From assembly GCF_002414005.1 (NCBI RefSeq), contig NZ_DHYG01000049.1:1-32748 (forward strand): 32,748 nucleotides of DNA, in the 5' to 3' direction. The notes beneath the pieces are model-generated. The model saw only the letters and a program-made list of their open reading frames with translations, was not told the DNA's origin and ran no database searches. Below are positions 25,518 through 32,748 of this stretch, piece by piece (positions within the stretch are counted from its first letter, which is position 1; every line of letters begins with the position of its first letter). Origin of the DNA: Psychrobacter sp. UBA5136. Its GTDB lineage: Bacteria; Pseudomonadota; Gammaproteobacteria; Pseudomonadales; Moraxellaceae. The position numbers were made by a program, and so were the translations under genes.

Positions 25518-26794
25518 TCCTATTTTCTACGTTTGGCTTATTTATTGCCCTAAGCTTACTGATGGCACTGTTACTGGCTATCATTGTTATCATGCCATGG
25601 TTACGAGCGTCGCGCTTACGAGACAAGCCAGTCGATAACCAGCTACTAGATATCAACGTTGCGGTATTTCGTGAGCGCCTAGCAGAGCTGCAAACCGATA
25701 AAGACAATGGCACTATCGACGAGGTGCATTATCGCAATCAAAAGCTTGAGCTTGAGCGCCAGTTATTAGACGCCCAGCGCACAGTCACGCCCATGGTCGC
25801 GCCCGGTATCAAAAGCCGTTTGATTATTATGGTCTGGGTGCCTGTCTTGGCGGGGCTCGCTTACTTTTTAGTCAGTGACCGTACGCCAGTATTTAATCTG
25901 TGGACGGCTGAAGATAAAGTCGGGCAGGTAGCAGATGACTTGCTGACGGGTAAAATTGATCAGCCGCCAGCTTGGGCGATTACCGATGGGACGCAGCTTA
26001 TTAGCGCCATGCAGACCAACGTTTATCGGCATGCTGATGACCCTGATCGCTGGATGCGTCTGTCTGAATTGTTCTTATCATTAGAAGCAACTGATTCGGC
26101 GCTTGAGGCGTTATCGCGTGCTTATCGTTTGTCGCCAGACAACGAAGAGATTGCCACCACTTATGCGCAAATCAGCTTTTTTGCCAATAAAGGGCAATTG
26201 GATGCCAATAGTCGCCGCGTCTTACAAGAGGTACTGGCAAAAAATCCGCAGCACGAAGGCGCACAAATGCTCATGGCAATGGGCGAGGCGCGTAGTAATA
26301 ACTTTGAGCAAGCCCAAGGCTGGATTAAGCGCCTGCGCGATAGTATCGCTGCCAAACCGGGTGACCATAGCCAAGCGCTGGCAAGTCTTGATGAGTTAAG
26401 TGCAAATGTCACCACTCAGCAGCAGCAAGCTTCTGAAGGCATTGAGGTGACCGTCTCTATTAATTCTGATTTGCTACCATTGGTAAAAGCGGATGATGTG
26501 CTGTTTGTCGCTATTCGTGATGTGAAAGGTGGCCCGCCGTTTGCCGCCAAGCGTTTACCGATTAGTGTGATTAAACAAGGCGAAGCGACGATTAGCCTAA
26601 GTGACTTAGATGCTATGATGCCTGAGCGTACCCTAGCGTCTGCTCGAGGCGACAAAGTTCAGCTTGCTGTCGTTGCGCGTATCAGTCACAGTGGTACGGC
26701 TATGGCGGAATCAGGCGATTTATCGGGTAATCCTGTGGTCATTAGCGCCGACCAAAATCAGGTCAATGTGACCATTAATCAGCAGGTTCCTTGA
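25514..26794 (+). CDS. ccmI: Cytochrome c maturation protein CcmI (apocytochrome c chaperone)
   Basis: Binds the C-terminus of apocytochrome c and presents it to the CcmF/CcmH ligation complex. The 426 residues begin with one helix (about 7-30). The cytoplasmic loop has the family motif AVFRERLAELQTDKDNGTID (50-69), and a second helix lies at about 102-121. A periplasmic TPR region (about 160-260, including LSPDNEEIATTYAQ) is followed by the conserved C-terminal beta domain (about 315-426, VTVSINSDLLPLVKADDVLF). It is the last gene of the cluster; a hairpin without a U-run lies 33 bp after the stop. Confidence 0.93.
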   Translation: MILFSTFGLFIALSLLMALLLAIIVIMPWLRASRLRDKPVDNQLLDINVAVFRERLAELQTDKDNGTIDEVHYRNQKLELERQLLDAQRTVTPMVAPGIKSRLIIMVWVPVLAGLAYFLVSDRTPVFNLWTAEDKVGQVADDLLTGKIDQPPAWAITDGTQLISAMQTNVYRHADDPDRWMRLSELFLSLEATDSALEALSRAYRLSPDNEEIATTYAQISFFANKGQLDANSRRVLQEVLAKNPQHEGAQMLMAMGEARSNNFEQAQGWIKRLRDSIAAKPGDHSQALASLDELSANVTTQQQQASEGIEVTVSINSDLLPLVKADDVLFVAIRDVKGGPPFAAKRLPISVIKQGEATISLSDLDAMMPERTLASARGDKVQLAVVARISHSGTAMAESGDLSGNPVVISADQNQVNVTINQQVP

Positions 26795-26827
26795 TAAATG
26801 AATCTCAAAATATAAGTGATGAATAAT

Positions 26828-26857
26828 TGGAGGCCGTCATGCTTGTGCCGGCCTCCA
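26828..26857 (+). terminator. GC-rich hairpin after ccmI, no U-run
   Basis: TGGAGGCCG (26828-26836) pairs perfectly with CGGCCTCCA (26849-26857) around a 12-base loop. The next bases are GCCTTATGCC rather than a T-run, so it may be a processing or stability element rather than a true intrinsic terminator. Confidence 0.45.
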
Positions 26858-27013
26858 GCCTTATGCCATGAACAGATAAGTCATCGTAACTTGCCGCATC
26901 AAGACTAAAAATACTTGAGCTTTTGAAAGCCACAAGGTAAGGTAAGCTCTGCAACCCACCAATCCCTAAGTTTTATTAGTCCCAAAATCCTATCTATTAA
27001 GGAGAGTCGTATA

Positions 27014-27670
27014 ATGATGCGTATTATTTTGCTAGGTCCACCAGGCGCCGGTAAAGGTACCCAAGCCCAGTTTATTTCTAAAGAATTTGATATTCCGCAG
27101 ATCTCAACGGGCGACATGCTACGTGCCGCAATCAAAGAAGGTACTGAGCTTGGCAAACAAGCCAAAGATGTGATGAACGCTGGTGGTTTGGTCTCTGATG
27201 ACCTTATTATTAACTTAGTGCAAGAACGCATCGCCAAGCCTGATTGTGTCAACGGCTGCATACTAGATGGTTTTCCGCGTACCATTCCGCAGGCTCAAGC
27301 GCTTGCTGATGCCAACGTGACAATTGACCATGTGATCGAAATTAGCGTGCCTGATGATGAAATCGTTAAGCGTCTATCAGGTCGTCGCCAGCATGCGGGT
27401 TCTGGGCGTGTTTATCACATCGATCACAATCCACCAAAGGTCGAAGGTATCGACGATGTGACGGGCGAGCCACTAATTCAACGCGAAGACGATAAAGAAT
27501 CTACCATTCGCGATCGCCTGGCAACCTACCAGCAGCAAACCTCTGCCTTGGTTGGTTTCTATCAAGATAAAGCGGCTGAGGGCGGCGATGCCCCTAAATA
27601 TGACAAATTCGATGGCACCCAAGCGATTGATGTTGTTAAAGAGCAAATCTTATCTGCGCTAAAAGGCTAA
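27014..27670 (+). CDS. adk: Adenylate kinase
   Basis: Interconverts ATP + AMP and 2 ADP in the cytoplasm. The 218 residues show the P-loop GPPGAGKGT (8-16), the AMP-site segment STGDMLRAAI, and DGFPRTIPQA. The lid GRRQHAGSGRVYHIDHNPPKVEGIDDVTGEPL lacks the four cysteines of zinc-type kinases, as in E. coli. Two consecutive ATG codons open the frame; GGAG lies about nine bases before the first, while most homologues begin at the second (MRIILLG). It stands alone between ccmI and a strong terminator. Confidence 0.97.
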   Translation: MMRIILLGPPGAGKGTQAQFISKEFDIPQISTGDMLRAAIKEGTELGKQAKDVMNAGGLVSDDLIINLVQERIAKPDCVNGCILDGFPRTIPQAQALADANVTIDHVIEISVPDDEIVKRLSGRRQHAGSGRVYHIDHNPPKVEGIDDVTGEPLIQREDDKESTIRDRLATYQQQTSALVGFYQDKAAEGGDAPKYDKFDGTQAIDVVKEQILSALKG

Positions 27671-27716
27671 GCTTTTTTAGCGCTTTTATAGAAATTGCTT
27701 ATTAACCGTTATATTC

Positions 27717-27757
27717 AAAACCCTGCCGCTAGTAATAGCAAGCTGCAGGGTTTTTTT
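27717..27757 (+). terminator. Rho-independent terminator of adk
   Basis: AAAACCCTGC (27717-27726) pairs with GCAGGG plus the first T residues (27745-27754). The loop is 18 bases with a small inner stem, and T7 follows from 27751. Confidence 0.85.
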
Positions 27758-27818
27758 ATGGCTAAAATAAACGCTAAAAACCGTCTATAAAAAATCCTTC
27801 CATAAAAAAGCCGGCCAT

Positions 27819-27854
27819 AAAAAAACCGCTTACTAACATCAGTAAACGGCTTTT
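27819..27854 (-). terminator. Rho-independent terminator of secB
   Basis: On the minus strand a 9-bp stem CCG-t-TTACT / AGTAA-g-CGG (one T-G wobble, 6-base loop) is followed by T7. It lies 36 bp after the secB stop and faces the adk terminator. Confidence 0.8.
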
Positions 27855-27889
27855 AAATACTACTCGCTAAAACTTTATTACTCTAAGTT

Positions 27890-28348
27890 TTAGGCGTTAC
27901 CTTGGGCATCAACTTGGGCTTGCTGTTGGCTTTGCGCGTACGCTTGGTCAAAGTTAACGGGCGCAAGCAATAACTGCGGGAAGCTACCACGTGTGACGAT
28001 GTCGCTAATCACTTCGCGCGCATACGGGAACAATACGTTCGGGCAATATGCGCCGAGGATTTGTCCGATTTGATCTTCTGGAATGTTTTTTAATAAGAAA
28101 ATTCCCGCTTGATGCACTTCTGCAATAAATGCCGCTTCGTCCGCGTTTTTTGCATTTACGCTGACAGTCAGAACCACTTGATAATGATCGTCATCTAATT
28201 TTTCGGCGTTACTTGATAGATTGATATCAAGCTCAGGGTTCCACTCTTTCGTGAATACAGCCGCGCCTGGGACTTCAAGTGACATGTCTTTTACATAAAT
28301 ACGTTCTAGTGCCAATTGTGGTTGTGCTTGTGCTTGTTCTTCAGCCAT
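27890..28348 (-). CDS. secB: Protein-export chaperone SecB
   Basis: Cytoplasmic tetrameric chaperone that keeps preproteins unfolded and passes them to SecA. The 152 residues (E. coli 155) include LERIYVKDMSLEVPGAA (14-30), HYQVVLTVSVNAKN, AEVHQAGIF and the conserved CPNVLFPYAREVISDIVTRGSFPQLLLAPVNF region. The ends are Gln/Ala-rich. GAGG sits about seven bases before the ATG. It is last in rhodanese-grxC-secB, the same order as yibN-grxC-secB in E. coli. Confidence 0.97.
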   Translation of the reverse strand: MAEEQAQAQPQLALERIYVKDMSLEVPGAAVFTKEWNPELDINLSSNAEKLDDDHYQVVLTVSVNAKNADEAAFIAEVHQAGIFLLKNIPEDQIGQILGAYCPNVLFPYAREVISDIVTRGSFPQLLLAPVNFDQAYAQSQQQAQVDAQGNA

Positions 28349-28488
28349 GGTAATTCCTCTATAAATTAATCAAATAATAGGGCAAACGGTTATTGTAACA
28401 ACATCTCATTGTAATATAAATCGAGACTGAGTTTTAAGGTTTTATCTCAGCGTTTTTTAGCCAGTGCTTTTTTAGCAAGATGACTTTT

Positions 28489-28512
28489 AGCAAAATAGCA
28501 AAATAGCAAATT
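28489..28512. repeat. Three 8-bp tandem units at the grxC stop
   Basis: AGCAAAAT, AGCAAAAT, AGCAAATT run head to tail; the last two bases are part of the grxC stop codon (minus strand). TTTTAGC words recur just before (28456-28490). Confidence 0.7.
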
Positions 28513-28774
28513 AGCCGGCCAATAACTCGTCAAGTTTGCCTTGCTGATTCATCTGGTTCAGCTCATCAAAACCGCCAACAAAGGTATCGCCGATGAAAAT
28601 TTGCGGCACAGTACGATAGTTATTGGTCTTTTGCATCAATGCTTGGCGCTCTTCGCGGCTGATGTCGTGCATACCAATTTCTTCGTACTCAGCGCCTTTA
28701 GATTCTAGTAATTTTTTAGCGTTTAAGCAGTATGGGCACATAGGGGTGGTATAAACTTTAACAGATGCAGTCAT
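28511..28774 (-). CDS. grxC: Glutaredoxin 3
   Basis: Small glutathione-dependent dithiol oxidoreductase of the cytoplasm. The 87 residues have the CPYC active site (C13, C16), the cis-proline motif TVP (55-57, RTVPQIFIGD), and VGGFDEL for glutathione binding. AAGGA lies seven bases before the ATG. It sits between the rhodanese and secB genes; a TATAAT-like word at 28813-28818 (minus strand) may give it an extra promoter, since a terminator separates it from the rhodanese gene. Confidence 0.96.
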   Translation of the reverse strand: MTASVKVYTTPMCPYCLNAKKLLESKGAEYEEIGMHDISREERQALMQKTNNYRTVPQIFIGDTFVGGFDELNQMNQQGKLDELLAG

Positions 28775-29010
28775 GGTAAGTCCTTATTTATAAATTTATG
28801 CGTGAAAGTTTTATTATAAGTAATAGGATAAATAGTGATATAAAAAAATGATAGGGTAAAATCAGTACAATTCGTTATTGATAGGTAATGCACCGTTAAT
28901 TACTGATGCTTATTATAAAGTGGGGATGGCCATCTTAAATTCAAGCAGTCTTGTCTAAAAAGCGCTGAGACTAGTATAACTGCTGCGTAACTACTCCATA
29001 ACTGCCGCAT

Positions 29011-29043
29011 AAAAAAAGACACCTTACGAAAAGGTGCCTTTTT
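29011..29043 (-). terminator. Terminator after the rhodanese gene
   Basis: CACCTT (29020-29025) pairs with AAGGTG (29031-29036) over a 5-base loop. One mismatch is followed by further G-C and A-T pairs, with A7/T5 flanks. On the minus strand the stem ends in seven T. It partly isolates the rhodanese gene from grxC-secB. Confidence 0.85.
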
Positions 29044-29071
29044 AATTACTGTTTGTACAAAATTATATAAG

Positions 29072-29527
29072 CTATTTGTGCAAGGTAGGCTTGGCTTTAC
29101 CTTTGTTTTTCGACTGGGCATCTTTTAGGCCAACAAGTGGCATACCCGCTGCCTGCCAGCCGCCAATACCGCCATCCAAGCGGTAAACACTGTCTTTACC
29201 AATCATTTGTACTGCCGCGCCTGCTTGCACGCCCATATCGCAGATGATAATCACTGGTTGCTCAATCGCACGAATTTCCTCGATGCGGTCTTTGAGCTCA
29301 GTAAAAGGTATGTTACGGCTGCCTTGGATAAAACCGGTGTCAAATTTCTTTTTGGCGCGAATATCGATTAGCTGCGCATTTTGCGAGTTAACCATCATGC
29401 CCAAGGTATTGGGCGATATTTTTCTGCCACTACGTTTGTTTTCAATGGTAAAAAATAGCACGGCAAGTACGGCTAATATACCAAATAAAAACGGGTGGTT
29501 GCCCACAAATTCCAGCGCACGATCCAA
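29072..29527 (-). CDS. Membrane-anchored rhodanese-like sulfurtransferase (YibN-type)
   Basis: Single-domain rhodanese behind one N-terminal membrane helix; its cellular substrate is unknown. From the TTG start chosen here it has 151 residues: a hydrophilic start, a helix at about 12-27, then a rhodanese fold with LIDIRAKKKFDTGFIQGSRN (53-72), probable catalytic C96 in IIICDMGVQAGAA, and the closing LDGGIGGWQAAGMPL (118-132). The frame can be read back to another TTG at 29590. I prefer 29527 because GGAGG lies six bases before it, the length then fits YibN (about 143 residues), and the predicted transcription start falls near 29590. Conserved order with grxC and secB supports the family name. 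Confidence 0.88.
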   Translation of the reverse strand: MDRALEFVGNHPFLFGILAVLAVLFFTIENKRSGRKISPNTLGMMVNSQNAQLIDIRAKKKFDTGFIQGSRNIPFTELKDRIEEIRAIEQPVIIICDMGVQAGAAVQMIGKDSVYRLDGGIGGWQAAGMPLVGLKDAQSKNKGKAKPTLHK

Positions 29528-29533
29528 ACCATA

Positions 29534-29538
29534 CCTCC
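29534..29538 (-). promoter_or_regulatory. Ribosome-binding site selecting a TTG start
   Basis: GGAGG on the minus strand, six bases before the TTG at 29527-29525. An out-of-frame ATG lies between them, just after GGAGG. Confidence 0.65.
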
Positions 29539-29596
29539 AAAAAATAAGTGTTCGGTTAAGCTGCGAGTCCAGCCTAACGATAATGAACAAGGCGCT

Positions 29597-29625
29597 ATTA
29601 TACCGATTAGACCATCCATAGTAAA
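29597..29625 (-). promoter_or_regulatory. Promoter of the rhodanese gene
   Basis: The minus strand has TTTACT (29625-29620), a 17-bp spacer and a perfect TATAAT (29602-29597). Transcription would start near 29590, about 63 nt before the preferred start codon. Confidence 0.55.
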
Positions 29626-29654
29626 CGTATGATGGTCAACCTAGTCATTAATGC

Positions 29655-30758
29655 TTAATAAGGTTTAGTATCTGCCTCTTCTCTTAGGGTGACAAGGTTT
29701 TCAACACGGCGCTGCAATACTTTACCATCAGCAACCGCTTGCCATAACGCGCAGCCTTTACTGTTATGTGTATGACGACAATCGCGGAATTGGCAATCTC
29801 CCGCTAGTGGCGCAAGTTCAATAAAACCTGAAATGATATCATCCGGGGTTAAATGCCAAATGCCGTACTCACGAATACCCGGTGTATCGACGATGCCGCC
29901 TTGGGTTAAGTCATCTGGGTTAAAGGGCAATAGGCGGCTGGTTGTCGTCGTATGCTGACCCAATTTGGAGTTTTCCGAGATGACATTCACCACTTGCTCT
30001 GACTCTGGCAGTAGGGCGTTAATCAAACTGCTTTTACCAACGCCTGATTGTCCGGCAAAGATAACCAGTTTTTTATCGTTATGGCGTTTTAACTCATCAA
30101 GGCCTTTTTGCTCATCACTATCAGCGATATTTTCGGGGCAATCAACCGAAGTTAGGACGCTTTCATAGCCAAGCGCCGCGTATTGTGCCAATAGCTCACT
30201 GGTATCAACGCCATTTTCTTCTGCCAACAGGTCAGCTTTATTAAGTACCAATAATGGCTTTACGCCAGCATGATGGCAAACAACTAAGTAGCGATCAATC
30301 AGGGACGGTGCCGCAGCAGGCAGCGGCGCAAACACAATCGCCAAAATATCGACATTGGCAGCGACGGGTTTAAGCTTATGATAACGGTCAGGACGCGAGA
30401 CAAGCGAGGTGCGAGGTTTGACCGATTCGATACGGCCAAAGCCAGTATTAGGGTCAGCAGTCCAGCGTACTTGGTCGCCAGCCGCTAGCATGGGCAGATT
30501 GGTACGTACATGACAGCGCCAAATATCGCCTAACGCCAGCTCCTGCCAAAACGGCTCAGGATCATCGGGCGCGATCTCGGGTTGTACCGGTATCACCGCA
30601 GGCAAACTGGTCATTTGTACTTCTAATTGTTTACCATAATGCGCCATGACCACGCCATCCATCAAACTGTCATCGATGCTGTCTTGACTGTCGAGCTGCT
30701 GTTTGTCGATGCGACGAATCTGCTGCTTAGTCAGTTTGCGTTGCCGGATTAGTGCCAT
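29655..30758 (-). CDS. rsgA: Small ribosomal subunit biogenesis GTPase RsgA
   Basis: Circularly permuted GTPase that checks the maturing 30S decoding centre. The permuted order is seen directly: an OB-fold (about 35-115), then NKAD (G4, 173-176), the P-loop GQSGVGKS (236-243), the switch region KLGQHTTTTSR and DTPG (G3, 291-294). The zinc domain has C322, C327, H329 and C336 (DCQFRDCRHTHNSKGC). The length is 367 residues, with a basic N-terminal stretch typical of the family. It diverges from orn, the same pairing as in E. coli. An AGG motif lies about nine bases before the ATG. Confidence 0.96.
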   Translation of the reverse strand: MALIRQRKLTKQQIRRIDKQQLDSQDSIDDSLMDGVVMAHYGKQLEVQMTSLPAVIPVQPEIAPDDPEPFWQELALGDIWRCHVRTNLPMLAAGDQVRWTADPNTGFGRIESVKPRTSLVSRPDRYHKLKPVAANVDILAIVFAPLPAAAPSLIDRYLVVCHHAGVKPLLVLNKADLLAEENGVDTSELLAQYAALGYESVLTSVDCPENIADSDEQKGLDELKRHNDKKLVIFAGQSGVGKSSLINALLPESEQVVNVISENSKLGQHTTTTSRLLPFNPDDLTQGGIVDTPGIREYGIWHLTPDDIISGFIELAPLAGDCQFRDCRHTHNSKGCALWQAVADGKVLQRRVENLVTLREEADTKPY

Positions 30759-30981
30759 GGTTTGAACCTATTAGAAAAATATTGCTAAGTGTAGCGTGAA
30801 AATTTGCTAACATACAGCCTAAAGCGCCCCTAGCAGATAGTGGTTTTGTAATGTTTTCGATTTTTTCGGCGTGATAAATAGGCGCAAACCAATGTTATCT
30901 GAGCATGGCCATTTATAACTGTTTTATTTGGTTAACATGGCTCGCCAATTGTTTCAGTCTTTATTGACCATAGGATATTTT

Positions 30982-31569
30982 ATGAGTACCGACGACCATC
31001 CCAATAAAATCAAAATCAAAAACCAAGGTAAAAAAGGGCTGGTATGGATTGACCTAGAAATGACCGGACTTGACACCTTAAATGATGAGATTATCGAGAT
31101 TGCTACCGTAGTGACGGATGAGGATTTAAACGTCCTTGCCGAAGGGCCTGTGTTTGCTATCAAGGTATCTGACCGCGTTTTAAACGGTATGGATGACTGG
31201 AATACCAAACAGCATGGTCAATCAGGATTGGTCGACCGCGTACGCCGTAGTAATGTGACCTTGGCAGAAGCGGAAGCTGAGACCATTAAATTTTTGAATA
31301 AATGGGTGGATGCTGGCAAGTCGCCCATGTGCGGTAATTCAATCTGTCAAGATCGCCGCTTTTTAGCGCGGCAAATGCCAGAACTCGAAAGGTTTTTCCA
31401 TTATCGCAACCTTGATGTGTCATCGATTAAAGAGCTGTGCTTCCGCTGGCGACCCGACATTCTAAAGAACTTTGAAAAAGGCGGCAGTCATTTAGCGTTG
31501 GATGATATTCGCGATTCTATCCGTGAATTAAAGCATTACCGTCAGCATTTCTTTAAATTGATGCCTTAG
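30982..31569 (+). CDS. orn: Oligoribonuclease
   Basis: 3'-to-5' exonuclease that degrades the last di- to oligonucleotides in RNA decay and removes pGpG from c-di-GMP turnover. The 195 residues contain the DEDDh set: D24 and E26 in WIDLEMTGLD, D124 in CGNSICQDRRFL, and H170 with D175 in HLALDDIRDSIREL. The frame extends back to a TTG at 30928 and an ATG at 30937, but AGGA lies six bases before the ATG at 30982 and the resulting length is close to the family norm (about 181). It diverges from rsgA and is followed by a long terminator. Confidence 0.96.
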   Translation: MSTDDHPNKIKIKNQGKKGLVWIDLEMTGLDTLNDEIIEIATVVTDEDLNVLAEGPVFAIKVSDRVLNGMDDWNTKQHGQSGLVDRVRRSNVTLAEAEAETIKFLNKWVDAGKSPMCGNSICQDRRFLARQMPELERFFHYRNLDVSSIKELCFRWRPDILKNFEKGGSHLALDDIRDSIRELKHYRQHFFKLMP

Positions 31570-31634
31570 AGTCTGATTTTTAAAGATTGATGTCTTAAAA
31601 ATCAAACTTTAGAAATAGCGATTTAAGAACAAAT

Positions 31635-31692
31635 AAAAAGTCCATCAAAGAAGCGAATGCCAAAATGTGGCTCGTTTCTTGGCGGGCTTTTT
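31635..31692 (+). terminator. Long imperfect terminator between orn and the hemerythrin gene
   Basis: AAGAAGCGA (31648-31656) pairs with TCGTTTCTT (31672-31680); inside it GCC/GGC closes a 7-base loop. Outside, AAAAAG and CC pair with GG and CTTTTT (31684-31692). Both genes converge here and both strands have a T-run. A separate 11-bp AT-rich hairpin lies just after the orn stop (31575-31603). Confidence 0.75.
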
Positions 31693-31745
31693 GTTTCAGT
31701 GATATTTTTAATTAAAGCTTAGTGGGTTAATTCTTTGAGAGTATA

Positions 31746-32225
31746 TTATCGATTCTCATCAGGGCGTTTAATACTATCCGGGCTGGCTTTATAAACAGCA
31801 TCTAGCTCGTCTTCCGTTAGATATTTTTCTACCGTAGGGTATAACTCGCGTTCTTCAAAGCGAATATGGTCGTATAATAGAGTGCCAAGCTGTTTAACTT
31901 GCGCGACTGTGATAGCGTTACCAGCAGACTGTTGTGATTGTTCGACTGTGTTTATGAGCTCATGCAATTGCTTGTGTTGCCCATCAAGTGCTTCTAGCAC
32001 CGAGGCAACCTCCGGTTGAGTAGCGCGGTATGGCTCTAATGCATTGGCAATCAAGTTGTCTTCAATCTGAAAATGATACTGCATATCGTCAATATAAGAC
32101 GTGAGATTATGCCAGTGTTGGGCAATTTCTTCGGGTTCATCCAAGCTTTCTTTTGCATGACGAGACAGATTCAGCCCGAGATGGTGCTGGCGTGATAATG
32201 GTTGCAATTGATTGGCGCGTTTCAT
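31746..32225 (-). CDS. Hemerythrin-like (HHE domain) protein
   Basis: Predicted soluble four-helix bundle with a non-haem di-iron site. Candidate ligands follow the HHE pattern: H14/H15 and H23 near the start, H51-x3-E55 (HFQIE), H84/H88 (GQHKQLH), and H120-x3-E124 (HIRFEERELYP). The 159-residue length suits the family. Hemerythrin-like proteins are linked to oxygen, nitric oxide or iron handling, but which applies here is unknown. AAGG lies nine bases before the ATG. It diverges from the CopD-like gene across only 60 bp that include an ATTAA-5-TTAAT dyad (32227-32241) overlapping its ribosome-binding site. Confidence 0.82.
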   Translation of the reverse strand: MKRANQLQPLSRQHHLGLNLSRHAKESLDEPEEIAQHWHNLTSYIDDMQYHFQIEDNLIANALEPYRATQPEVASVLEALDGQHKQLHELINTVEQSQQSAGNAITVAQVKQLGTLLYDHIRFEERELYPTVEKYLTEDELDAVYKASPDSIKRPDENR

Positions 32226-32285
32226 TATTAAATACCTTAATGCTTCAAAAATTCATGATTGGTTAATTATTTGGAGTGATACTTT

Positions 32286-32723
32286 ATGTTCAACTATCTC
32301 TTAATTTTACATTTACTTGGGGCAGCAATTTGGGTAGGCGGTCATTTAATACTAGCACTAGTGATACTGCCAAAAGTGCTATCTTCACGTAATTTAGACG
32401 CTTTGTTACAATTTGAGGGGCAGTTTGAAAAAATTGGCATGCCAGCGCTAGGTCTTCAGATCGTCACTGGCTTATGGATGGCGCATAATCTGCTGCCCAA
32501 TACGAGCGCTTGGTTTGCTTTTGACAATGATATTAGTATCTTAATTGGTATGAAGCTGAGTCTGTTATTGCTGACGGCACTAGTCGCGATGCATGCACGT
32601 TTTTGGATAATACCGCGCCTATCTGCTGACAATCTCAATGGATTCGCGATTAATATCAGTTTGGTGACGCTGTTTTCAGTCGCCTTTGTCGTGGTCGGTA
32701 CGCTATTTCGTACGGGGTTTTGA
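32286..32723 (+). CDS. Small four-helix membrane protein, CopD-like
   Basis: Hydrophobic 145-residue protein with four predicted membrane helices (about 3-30, 52-68, 85-104, 121-140). Histidines H9 and H20 lie in helix 1 (LHLLGAAIWVGGHL), H67 at the end of helix 2 and H103 at the end of helix 3 (ALVAMHARFWIIPRL). This pattern resembles CopD-type and HemJ-like proteins, where helix histidines can bind haem or copper; I cannot decide between them. GGAG lies nine bases before the ATG. The short divergent spacing with the hemerythrin-like gene suggests common control, which is inference. Confidence 0.7.
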   Translation: MFNYLLILHLLGAAIWVGGHLILALVILPKVLSSRNLDALLQFEGQFEKIGMPALGLQIVTGLWMAHNLLPNTSAWFAFDNDISILIGMKLSLLLLTALVAMHARFWIIPRLSADNLNGFAINISLVTLFSVAFVVVGTLFRTGF

Positions 32724-32748
32724 TAAATTTGGTGGTGTTCTAAAAAGT

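Noticed and set aside
30928..30981. Longer oligoribonuclease starting at TTG 30928 or ATG 30937
   Set aside because: The added residues are not typical of the family, and AGGA is placed correctly only for the ATG at 30982.

Overview
The window looks like ordinary chromosomal DNA from a moderate-GC gammaproteobacterium, most likely Moraxellaceae and Psychrobacter-like. That placement is an inference from gene content, not a database match. It rests on a cysteine-free (Mg-type) HemB, an AdeIJK-type efflux operon without a linked regulator, the divergent ispB / rplU-rpmA pair, the yibN-grxC-secB trio and the divergent rsgA / orn pair. I see no tRNA or rRNA genes, phage, insertion sequence or CRISPR array. 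Nearly every gene is a recognisable housekeeping gene.

Layout. 1-8 kb: hemB, then a minus-strand tripartite RND efflux operon (adaptor, pump, outer-membrane channel), with a terminator between them and a dyad-bearing promoter region upstream of the adaptor gene. 8.4-12 kb: ispB (minus) diverges from rplU-rpmA (plus), followed by lolA. 12-16 kb: minus-strand lpxL-like gene, then trpS-scpA-scpB as a probable operon. 16-20 kb: minus-strand rplM-rpsI with its promoter and leader hairpin, then mrdA-rsmD. 20.6-26.8 kb (plus): a DUF445 membrane protein and a tightly coupled ccmF-ccmG-ccmH-ccmI cytochrome c maturation cluster. 27-31.6 kb: adk (plus) converges on secB, grxC and a rhodanese gene (minus); rsgA (minus) diverges from orn (plus). 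31.7-32.7 kb: a hemerythrin-like gene (minus) diverges from a small four-helix membrane protein of CopD-like type (plus).

How the parts work together. The efflux operon encodes a complete drug/detergent pump. LolA, the LpxL-like acyltransferase and PBP2 build the envelope. CcmF/G/H/I form the haem-ligation and thiol-handling half of System I cytochrome c biogenesis; the haem-delivery half (ccmABCDE) is not beside it. ScpA/ScpB act in chromosome condensation. The ribosomal proteins, RsmD and RsgA serve ribosome assembly, and Orn finishes RNA decay.

No clearly new biological system is visible. The points most worth a second look are regulatory or structural: a 10-bp palindrome inside a 20-bp promoter spacer before the efflux operon, a 15-bp tandem repeat just upstream of mrdA, low-complexity tails on all three pump subunits (one with a calcium-loop-like motif), and paired A-tract arrays beside two terminators. 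Four gene starts are placed downstream of the longest open frame because ribosome-binding sites or signal peptides favour it (adaptor protein, lolA, rhodanese, orn). The ccmH start is also moved, from a GTG to the ATG six bases on.
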